Shown in pieces: positions 11,367 through 23,500 of a stretch of 64,000 nucleotides of DNA (positions within the stretch are counted from its first letter, which is position 1; each line of letters starts with the position of its first letter). The notes below the pieces were generated by a model. The model was not told the DNA's origin, made no database searches, and saw only the letters and a program-made list of their open reading frames with translations. The stretch is taken from the NCBI GenBank assembly GCA_963555705.1, contig OY743183.1:46055466-46119465 (forward strand), written 5' to 3'. The position numbers were made by a program, and so were the translations under genes. Origin of the DNA: Ligustrum vulgare (taxonomy: Eukaryota > Streptophyta > Magnoliopsida > Lamiales > Oleaceae).

Positions 11367-14300
11367 TCATGAAGCGTGTTTCTGATTCCTAATATTAAGT
11401 TTTGCACGAAGAGCATCTACGCCTTCCTTTCTTGCTGGAGAATTAGCTGCTGCTTGTTCCTTCAGTGCTTCCTTTTCCAATTTCTTCTTTTCAGCATCAG
11501 CCTGCTGCTCATTTTCGTCGCGTGCTTTATTAAACATCTTAGTGAAGACAACCAATATTTGAGTCACTGCACATAGGAGCCCAAAACAACCATGATGCTT
11601 TCCATAAACCAGATAAAGCATCGACAATGTGAAAATCCCCAATTCATTATTTTATATATATGGCGAAGAAAATTCATTTTTATTCATCATTTCTGATCTA
11701 TGGAAGTTCACAAGTTAGCTCATTAATTTGTTATACATGCCGCAACCAAGAAAACAAGCATGTCAATCAAGCAAGCAAGGACCCCATACCAGAAAGCACA
11801 ATCAAACACCCTAGACAGTCTACACACACTTTAACACAAGTTGCTAGAATATCGTGCATACATCAATTCACAACGTAAATAATTGACTTTGACCTTTTTC
11901 CTTAGTACATGATAAAATGTTGCTAATTCCAATTAGGAAATAAGGGATAAGACAAGGAAAGAGACTGCGAATATTTGTGTCATACAAGCTTGAAACATGA
12001 GTTGCTAGAATATCGTGCACAAGTCAATTCACAACGTAAATAATTGACTTCGACCCTTTTCCTTAGTACATGATAAAATGTTGCTAATTCCAATGAGGAA
12101 ATAAAGGATAAAACAAGGAAAGAGACTGCTAATATTTGTGTCATACAAGCTTGAAACATGAGTTGCTAGAATATCGTGCACAAGTCAATTCACAACGTAA
12201 ATAATTGACTTCGACCCTTTTCCTTGATAAATGATAAAATGTTGCAAACTCCGATGAGGAATTGAAGGATAAATAAGGAAGGAGAACTACGAACATTTGT
12301 GTCATACAAGCTTGGGATGTTTGATAAAATGTTGCAAACTCCAATGAGGAATTGAAGGATAGAATAAGGAAAGAGAACTACGAACATTTGTGTCATACAA
12401 GCTTGGAATGTTTGATAAAATGTTGCAAACTCCAATGAGGAATTGAAGGATAGAATAAGGAAAGAGAACTACGAACATTTGTGTCATACAAGCTTGGAAT
12501 GTTTGATAAAATGTTGCAAACTCCAATGAGGAATTGAAGGATAGAATAAGGAAAGAGAACTACGAACATTTGTGTCATACAAGCTTGGAATGTACAAAAA
12601 TTAAAATAAAAATTCTGTTAAACCTTGTTCAAAGGGGCATCGTGCTGGATCTTCACCAAAATACTGTGACAGTGAATCTGCACTTCTTCCCTGCATATGA
12701 TATATTAGACGACTAAGACAAGCTTTTGATCATTATATTACTTTACAATTTTCTTTTTTCTTTTTTTAAAGTAGGGCAAGCTCACCACTTCAGAATACAG
12801 GGCAATAAGCGACCTGACTTCAGCTTCAGCAGTATCGAGGAAACTCTTCAAGACCTAAAAAACACGATTTAAATAATTTGTCACGACTTCAAATGTTTAA
12901 TCATCTTTCCTTTTATAGTTAATTCTTCTATTTACAAGCTATCAAATAGCTTGATGAATATTGATGATAACATGCAGTTTCCAGAGGAATCAGCACCACC
13001 AAAGAAGATTGTCTACACCAATTATTTTTCCCCATGTTTAGCATGTCCTGGAGTAAGAAATTTGGCTTCGTGCAAAAATATAGGAGCACAAAAAGAGCTA
13101 CCTCATTTAATGATGAACCAAAACTTCCTATATTCAAGTAAAATAGACAGCATATCACACAAGAGTAATCACATTGAAGGATTAGTACGTGAAAAACAGT
13201 TCTACTCAACTACCACTTCAATCAGAAAGAGGGCAGAGTACGGAAGGCCGATGAAACATCCTTCTGGACCGCAATAATAAGACCATGCCAAAGCGGGTTT
13301 AGGTCAAAAAGATAGGATTTGTCATGTATAAAAATGCACAGCAAAAAATTTATATGTTCTGTTTAAATGATATGAGCATCCCTTTACTTTTCAATTACCT
13401 CAGGAAACAAGAAAAGAAAATTTACTGAGCTAAATGTGATCGCAGCTGGATGTACTCTTCAATCTATCACCATATACATGTTAGTTTGACATCATCCAAT
13501 GCATAATGATTTTGAACCGTAAGGATACATGTCGATGTATATTCCATTAGTACAGATAAATGTAGATAGATTAACCTTTGAAAATCCATGGTCTCTATAA
13601 TAAAGGCCAGCAAGCTTCCTAGATAAGTTTATAGCACCATTTAAAACATGGGAACTGAAGAACATAAACAAAAGGAATTTTTTTATTTATTTATAACCAC
13701 CATTTACAACAATATAGATTATATGAGTGATTGTGTCTTAACAAATATAAAACTGTAATCAGACTGTCACCAACATCAATACCTTAAAGCTTATGAATGG
13801 TAAACTCAAATGTAAAAATTATTTTATTTATTTTATACATACATACATATCATACATAAATACATATATTTAAAAATAAATAAATAAATCACATAAAACA
13901 CTGAAGAAAATTCAGTAAAAAGGCAAATATGCTTTGCAGCTTATAGGAATGAGAACAATTCCACACTATAGTAGGAACATCCAAAGAAGGGATATAAATG
14001 GCGCACAAAAACCCACATAGAGCATATGTATTAAGCAATCATGCTCCAAACTACAGCAAGGCACAGACAGGGTGAGGAGCTTATAAATACAGGTAACGTG
14101 ATGAATCAGCTGGAGTGCATCTCAGTTCTGACAAAAACATTTCTTTGACTCATCTGGGATATAACCATTTCACAAGAATGTTAAGCCAAGGACATCTATT
14201 TAAGAAATGAACTCTTACTATGTTGAGAAGAGAGAGAATCCACTGTGATGACAAGACAGGCCCAAGCCTAACACGGCCTCAACAGAAGTACAAACTATCT

Positions 14301-14370
14301 CTTTGTACACAGATTTACAACCACCTTTGAAATTCCAATGCATTTACCATTCCCAGGGGAACACATTAGT

Positions 14371-14420
<50 letters not shown>

Positions 14421-14447
14421 CCTCCCTCCCTCCCTCCCTCCCTCCCT

Positions 14448-14510
<63 letters not shown>

Positions 14511-17500
14511 CAGGGTTTTGTATCTCCAAATCCAGTATTACAGTTAAATCTACAGAGGAGTGCTGGAAAGCAAAAATATTGACTGATAACAATATTGATA
14601 GTATCATGTGAGTGAAAACAGTAGGGGATGAAGAACAAAGCATAAAATGTAACTTAGGTGGAATTTTTTTTTACATCAACAGAAGAATATATGCTTCAGC
14701 ATGGTCCGAACTCAGGTACAACCATTAATCTCATCATAATATCATGCTTAACAATGTTTGCACAAAATTACATAGATCAGCAATAGTTTTTCCTTACCTT
14801 CCGAAAGCCCAGAGATACAGCACCATCATTCTCTGATGCAATGAGTTCCTGTTCAACCTTCTCAAGACCTTTGCTCACTGCTTGCATTTCTTCAGCCAAA
14901 GACTTCAGTTGGATCTTGTGTGGGCAAATTGAGGTGAACAAGCAACAAATACTTCTGAATAAGCTGTCCCTAAATCATAAGAAGCAATGAAGGAATGCCT
15001 AATATTAAAATGCGGTTTACACACCTTAGAGGCTGGTTCCACATGTACAAGATCCTTAACGAAATCTAGCAACTCCGGCATTTTCTCTGCAACAATCTAA
15101 AAAAAGACAAATAGATAATTAACAAAGCATTACATGCTTAAACATAATTTTCCAACTAGCAGCCAACATAAGTACTAACGAAAAATCTTTAACAACTCCA
15201 TCATATTTGATACAGGTTGTTACTTGTGCTCTAGGGAAAAGGATATTCTAATGTCTTGTGATTAACAATGTGTTCGGTAAACTCAAAATTTTGGTTTATA
15301 AACCACATTTTCTCTCTCCAATTTTCAACCACTACTTTTTACTTCAAAATCATAAATAAATCAGTTTATAAACCAAACAATGTTACTTACATTGGCAGAA
15401 GTGATACAATCATAAAGCAAAGAGACACTATAACTACATATATGATGCTCTACCTTACATAAGTAATGCATCAAGGTCATTTTGTTGTTTCTAGCTCGAG
15501 TATCAGAAAGTTTAAGAAGACTATCCAACTTGAATCCTATGGCAGATCCTGCATGCAAATTATAAAGAGGCAAGCCACTACTTAGGAGTTTTTCGACCAA
15601 CCAAAACAAAGTACAAACAATAATTCGACCAACCAAAACAAAGTACAAACAATAAGGAAAATTTTCTAGTGATTAATACCACGTGCAGTGCCCTGATTAA
15701 GAGCATTTCCCAACGTGAGAATTGTCTGCATTATTTGACGTAATTTCAATGATTCTTTGACCTGCCATAATGCACAAGACAATCAAGATGTAATTGACCC
15801 ACGATTCATAAAATTAAACATCAAATCTTAACAAAGGTACCTCTCTAGTAGCATCATTGATTGTATTCAGGTTAGACTTCAAGTCTTTCACCTGAAGAAC
15901 AAATCTATTAGAATAAAAAACTCCTTTCAATAGTAGATTTCATGTTCAGCAAGTTTCAAACAAGTATCAAATAACAGACCTGACTAGAAAAGGTTATTGT
16001 GAATGCAAAGACTCTTAATTTGGCTTCTACTCTTGGCACTTTCATTAGTTCCAGGAAAAACTGAAATAGCGACAGCGATCAAACAGTAAGTAACAAAACA
16101 GTATTTTTACAGTTTTCTTCACCAATCATCAAAATTCCGACCTGTTCACACTTTCCAAGCATCTGCTTATCTCCATTGTAATTCTGAAATATAAAGAAGC
16201 AAGTTAAAAAAGACAACATACGAGTTCAATAACATTCAAATTATAATAAGTATGATACCGTGCAATTTTTGGAGGATGTAGCTATACAATACGAGATTCA
16301 TAGTAAATAAAAGCATAGCAATTTTTTAGTTTCATTAGGATTATGGGAATTTGATAGACAGATTTAAGCTCTCAGGAATTTGAATGTAGAAGTGGTGAGC
16401 AAGTTGCAAGCGTTCAAATACAAAAGTTGTAGACATGAAAACATTATTGGAGTATGGTCCACAAAAAGTTATAGATTAACAGGAAATAGACTTAACTTTC
16501 TCGTGAGAGGTTTAGTTTAATTCAAGTGTAAAAGAAGAAAAGAAGGAAATGAACGAGCATAAAAGGGGGAAAAAAGATAGAAAAATAAAGTCAGCTGAAT
16601 GACATCATACTAAAACCTAATATGATACTGAAGAAAGGCACTAGGCTGATAAAATCTTTCTTACACGTACTTTACGAGTAAACTAAGTGTACTTATGAGA
16701 CTCTTTTTTACCATAAAAAACTTGCATAATACAGATAGAGGATTACAGAAGTTACACTAAAAATCAGATTGTACAATATATACTCTTATTCACTGTATTT
16801 GGTAGTTACATTAGATCAATGATGTTGCCAGTAACTTTTTTTCCAAAAAAAAAAAAAATTGATATAGACCCAGTTTGGTAATGTGAAAATTTTTGTGATA
16901 GATGTGTGGTTGAAAAATGTTTAAAAAGTCAAAATTTGTGGGCTTGACCAAGAACGGATGGTTGAGATTAAGTTTGAAAAATTATGGCAAAACTTTTATC
17001 TTTACCAAACAAGCTCATATTTTGTTAACTTGGAGTATATTGTTTATTCTTAATGTTAATAGATTTTTGATATAATCCTCTTCATTTTTCACCAAAAAAT
17101 TTGGTCAATACCTATTGAATAATTCCACCAAAAAGAACTAGTCGGTAATAACTCATAGTTAATGACCAATATCGTGGTAACTTCCTTTGGAATCTATCAA
17201 TCTCGAAAAGTGTAAATATTCAATATAAAAATTACCTTTTAATTTTAGTAGGGTATAGTAGACATTTTAGTCCTAAATTTGACCATTTTTGCAATAGTTA
17301 TGAAAATTGGCCATTTTTGGTTTGATATGACATAATTCCCCTATTTCAAAACTCCCACCACCTATTTCTATAAATAGAGACAAAACGTAAGTAAATTTAA
17401 AAATTCTTGTTTCCCGCCAATTCAGTTATGCCGAATCAACATGCATTTCTTGTATTTGGTACTCTGTGTGCGATAGTCAGGAGACTGAGTTTCCCGGGGA

Positions 17501-20500
17501 AAAAAAAAAAAAAAACCTCGAGAAGTTTCTAGTTTGAGTTGTCTAAAGAAAATGCTGGGAAATCATCGTTTAAAGATTGCGGCGGAATATTCGCCACCAG
17601 CTCCTTTCCCGCTTTTAAAGTCACTACGACCACCTCCGAAAGCATGATTACTTCAATTTTGAGGTGAGGTTTAATTTGTCGTTTTTAAGTTCAGTTTAAC
17701 AGCGCGTAAGATGAACTAATCAATTTAAACAACAATTAATGTAGTTAAGATCATATTAATATTTATAGTTAATAATCTGTAGTTTGATTTGTTCTTAAGT
17801 TCAGTGTCTGATAAACTAATCAATTTGAATGATAGTTAATATTTCAGTTTGGTAGGTTAATAATCTGTAGTTTGAGATTTGCTTTGTTGATCTTAAGTTC
17901 AGTTTAAGGACATAATAGGTTTTTAATTTACTCTCTTAAGATTTAATTTCTCGTTTGAAGTTCAATTTAAAGACGCGTAAGATGAACTAATCAATTTAAA
18001 CGACAGTTAATGTAGTAAAGATCATATTAATATTTATAATCCGTAGTTTGAGGTTTGATTTGTTCCTAAATAGTTTGAGGTTTGATTTGTTCTTAAGTTC
18101 AACGTACGATGAATGAATGAATTTGAACGATAGTTAGCATAGTTAATATTTCAATTTTGTAGGTTAATAATCTATAGTTTAAGATTTGCTTTGTTGATCT
18201 TAAGTTCAGTTTGAGGAGTAATAGGTTTTTAATTTACTCTTTCAAATTTAAATAGTTTGTATTGGTTTAAGATATTTTGATATCAGCACATGAGAATTGG
18301 TGTTCAGACATTCGACAAAGGCGTGCATTCTGAAATCAATTTTTTGGTGCATCCTGCGAAATAATTTTTTTTTTTTTTTAGTGCATTCTGCGAAATAATT
18401 TTTTTTTTTTTTTTTGATGTATCACATTTGAATTAGTGGTTGGGTGGTTCGTTACCATAAAATGATGTGTTTGGATCATTTCCCTTGTATCTAACATATA
18501 TACGAGCATATATGGGGATTAAATAAGCATTAATTCTCATATAGGGGGACCTCTGTTGTCTGTTCATAAAGATGCTACCATATATATATGTACATATAAC
18601 TTTCAATCTTTCGTCTCTTGAATGGTGATTGATTCAAAGCCATTGAATGTAAAGTCTTCTTGTTAATAAGATCGAATGAGAAAAGTTTTCATTTCCTGCC
18701 TTCCTGTTTCTTTTCTTTCTTGATTCACTGTTTTGACCCATTCAATCCGTATTCAATCCATAAAGGTGAAGTCTATCCCAATTATATCCCCATTCAATCC
18801 ACATAAAAGTGGTTTCCTTGCATTTTGTTCTTTATTCTTTTCTTCGGTTATTGACAACAATTTGGTAAGAAAAAATCACCACAAATATAAAATCCACTTC
18901 CTAATCCAAAAACATTGCTAAATGATCACAACTTAAATCGCTTCTCAGCCAAATGTGATGATACAGGTTTTAATGTGTTTAAACTCGCAACTAATGCCTA
19001 CAGTCAATTCGAAAAACATGAGAAATTTAATTGCTAAAATTAATTGACATAGTTACAAATTAGTTGAAGCATAATCTAGTGAGTTTGTTGAATCGTTTGA
19101 TGTATTCATCGATTTAGATGTACGATTTGAGCCATTTGAGTCATTTTTTCTTTGGGAGTGCAAGATTATCGATCCTATGAGACGAAGGATTGAAAGTTAT
19201 ATGTACATATATATTTAGCATCTTTTTGAACAGACAACAGAGGTCCCTTATATGAGGATTAATGCCTATATATGCTCGTATATGTGTTAGATACAAGGGA
19301 AATGATCCAAACACATCATTTTATGGTAACGAACCACCTAACCACTAATTCTCAATGCCTTCCATTCCACTGTCTGAACATCGATTCTCATGTGCTGAAA
19401 TCAAAATATCTTAAACCAATACAAACTATTTAAATCTGAAAGAGTAAATTAAAAACATACGTGCTTAAACTGAACTTAAAATCAACAAATCAACAAATCA
19501 AATCTCAAACTATAGATTATTAACCTACAAAACTGAAATATTAACTGTGCTAACTATCATTCAAATTGATTAGTTCATCGTACGCTGAACTTAAGAACAA
19601 ATCAAACCTCAAACTACAGATTATTAACTATAAATATTAATATGATCTTAACTTACATTAACTATCGTTTAAATTGATTAATTCATCTTACGCGTCGTTA
19701 AATTGAACTTAAAAACAACAAATCAAACATCACCTCAAAATTGAAGTAATCATCCTCCCGGAAGTGGTCGCAGTGACTTTAAAAGAGGGAGAGGAGGTGG
19801 TGGTGAATATTCCGCCGCAATCTTTAAACGATGATTTCCCAACGTTTTCTTTGGGAAACTCAAGCTAAAAATTTCTCGAGGTTTTTTATTTTTTCCCAGG
19901 AAACTTAGGCTCCTGACTATTGCACAAAGAGCACCAAATACAAGAAATGCATATTGATTTGGCATAACTCAATTTGTGGGAAACAGGAATTTTTAAATTT
20001 ATTTACATTTTGTTTTATAGAAATAGGGGGTGGGAGTTTTGAAATAGGGAATTTAAAAAAATGACCCATTTTTATGTATATCATATCAAACCAAAAATGG
20101 CCAATTTTCATAACTACTGCAAAAATGGCCAAATTTAGGACTAAAATGTCTATTATACCCTACTAAAATTAAAAGGTTATTTTTATATTGGACATGTACA
20201 CTTTTCGAGATTGGTAGATTCCAAAGGAAATTACCACAATATTGGTTATTAACTATGAGTCATTACCTACTAGTTCTTTTTCGTGGAATTATTCAATAGG
20301 TATTGACCAAATTTTTTGGTGAAAAATAAAGAGGATTATATCAAAAATCTATTAACATTAAGAATAAACAATATATTCCAAGTTACAAAATATTTCAAAA
20401 TCATATTTTCCCACCAAAACCTAATATGATACTGAAGAAAGGCACTAGGCTGATAATATCTTTCTTACATATACTTTACGAGTAAACTATGTGTACTTAT

Positions 20501-23500
20501 TAGACTCTTTTTTACCAAAAAAAACTTGCATAATACAGATAGAGGATTACAGAAGTTACACTAAAAATCAGATTGTACAATATATACTCTTATTCACTCT
20601 ATTTGGTAGTTACATTCGATCAATGATGTTGCCCGGAACTTTTTTTCAACGGGATCATTTAACTTCTTTTGATTGCTCGTCGGAAAACGTCAATCCTCTA
20701 TCCATCGCTTATAACCATTTTAGCATTTGAACTGTTATTTAAATGCTTAGCATTTGGTATAAAGCATTGCATGAATCCCGAAATCAGTGAGCACCAAATT
20801 GCGGCACATTAATTTAATGGATAATAAGGAAATAAGTAAAAAAGAAATTCATAATAATCGCTGGAATTGTCAAATCTCCAAAAAATCTCATTTCTATGTA
20901 GGGAAACATTAGAAAATTGATGAAAAACAACAAATCTTGGTTTTTGGTCATAACTCATAAATATAATTCAAAATTTTCTAAATTCCACAGCACTCATTAG
21001 GTTATCGTTAATATTTACTGCGGTTGTCTTTTGAAATGCAATGTTGGAATAGTGCAGGTCAATGTGACACATTCAATTGAACTTTCAAACTCTACTAAGT
21101 CATTTATCCCAAGTGGGACCTATGTGGCTCATCATTATTGGAAAAATCATCAACACTTTGATAAAACATTTCCAATTCTATATCTAAAATGACTTGTCAT
21201 TGATCAATATAATTTTTGTCAAAGAACTCTCTTATGTATTACTATCCAACGTGATTAAAGAATTGTGTATCTCACTCTTATATTCTTAGGCCAAATTAAT
21301 CCATGTACTATTGAAGCAAAATAATTGTGTTCAGAGCTCTACAGAGTAGCATATGTTTCCTTCCACGTTTTATTAACTATGCTTGCAAGTATAGAATAAC
21401 TAGCTACAGCTTTAGCTACTTTTTAAGCTCTTCTCAGAAGGGAAGACAGAGAAAATCTCCCCCAAGCCTAGTTAAACCTAAAAAAAATGACTTCTCTACT
21501 ATGAGGAAAGCAGAAGAAAGTTAGGGACAGACATGTTCACAAGAAGCAAACAAATCAGCCAAGTTGCAGGATGAAAAGTTCAACATTTAATTTAATGAGA
21601 TTAAACTTGATTGTAGATATGCAAAGCAGTAATTAAGAAAGGCTCATACCTCAAAAGTTACAAGTTCGACATCAAGTTCATAAATATGAAAGTACCTAAA
21701 ACTATTCACACTACACACGCATAAATACAAGAGGAAAAGATACCTTGAGGGTCTCCATTTCTTCTTTTGTCGGACAAAATTTTATAAGATTCTCAACTTG
21801 ATCAATGTCCAGGGCTGAAGAATCCAAAGCCAGTATGGCATTCTGGAAAAACAAGCAAGCAGCAGATTCATGATGTTAATTTATGATTAATCCTTGTCTG
21901 TAGCTAAAGCACTTTCAATTGATGTATTCAGTGGTATATATTGGAAATAGTTCACACTACTTGCTTAGCTCCAATGAAGACCACAACTACAAGATACGCC
22001 AATTCTCCAGCTCTATTTGATATGAGAAACATTCTCATAGAGTCATAGTAATGTTGCATTAACATTAACATATAATTGCAAATGGTTGTCACTGGAAGCA
22101 TTTTAAGCAATCATAAATGTTCTTGAACCACGATTAGAATACTTTGTTTCTTGTGTCTGCCTTCTTTTATCTTGAATCCTCCTCCTCTTATTAAAGAGGG
22201 GTTTCCTTTAAGGAGTTCAAATGATAATCAACAACATAAGCATATTTCTAACTCTTGTAAGCCAATTTCTATGTTTTGCACCCCCAAGATGCGCTTTCAC
22301 AGATGATTAAGATGGAAAGATTGAAAAAGAAAGGACATTTCCTGAGCACATGTTAAATTTCTAACCAAGCAATTGAATTTGAAAATTCATGCTATAAATA
22401 TAAATTTAATGTTAAATTTGAAAAGAACTGCCTAATATTCAAGTAAGGTCGTCAATGGTCCAATTATTTAACAAGAAGCAAGTCTTCATCCAAAACAATT
22501 ACAAAAAGTCTTTGTAATCAAACAAGAATATGATAAAGACCTTTAGAATATGGTAAGTCAGACCAACATGAAGAACAACTTGCAAAGCGTCCCAATAAAC
22601 TAGAGCTCCGCTACATGAATACTTTCGTCACTTCATTTAATCCAGCACTATGTATACTGAAAGGTTCAATTAAAATAAATTTTTTGCCTAACCTCATTTT
22701 GTTAATTTTGATAAACTTCTTCCTCTGTCAACCTGTTTTATTTGTATTAATAGTTGTTGTATATGGGAACTTTTTTAAGTCAATGCAAGACGTGACAACT
22801 AGCCAAGTTATTCTTTCCCTGATTTTCTAAATGAATGAAAACAATGAAAAACAAAAGGAACGTAGAGTTCTAGACAGTAGACATCTTTTCATTGGGCATG
22901 AAGGGGGAAAAACAAAAAGCTTTTGAGCCTCCAGACTAACTCCAAACGCTAGAAAAATTGTTCATATACAAATTAATTACATAGTTGGCATTTTAAACAA
23001 TTTCCCAATAACACCAGAAATAATTTCCATTCAACCCCACTCAAAATCTGAGTTATGTGAACATGAATAAAGAATAGAACTTACAATCAAATCAGGCAGC
23101 GGAATCTTAACCTTTGTGAGCATAATTTCACAATTATAGGCTCTACGCAAATCAACCTAACATTAAGAAACGCAAACAGTAATAAGTAATCTAATAATTA
23201 GTATGATATGAGGATAATTAACAGCAAATCTTAGAGAGAGAAGAAAAAAAAAAGTGAAATGCAGAATATCAAAATTTTACATTGATAAATGGAATAACCT
23301 TCTAGATATCAACAAATTAATTTGTTAGGAAAATGATTGTAAAGGGTTAAACTATTTCCCTTTACCAATACTCTTGTTATTATAAATGTACGCCTTCAAT
23401 CGGAGGCAGTTAAACTCATACACATAATATGATCACACTTCATGAAACAATCAACACTGCAACACCATTTAATTCATAAAGTAAAAAGAAGGTAAGCAAG

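Noticed and set aside
11376..11878. Plus-strand frames opposite the last formin exon and beyond it
   Set aside because: The minus-strand frame continues the FH2 C-terminus with correct splice phase; the plus-strand frames are its shadow or chance.
12951..13277. 108-codon plus-strand frame beginning MMNIDDNMQFPEE
   Set aside because: It lies in formin intron 14 on the opposite strand and shows no family resemblance; the overlapping minus-strand frame is equally long.
14303..14643. Open frames of 69-102 codons on both strands across the TC repeat
   Set aside because: They encode only Ser/Leu or Arg/Glu runs from the microsatellite.
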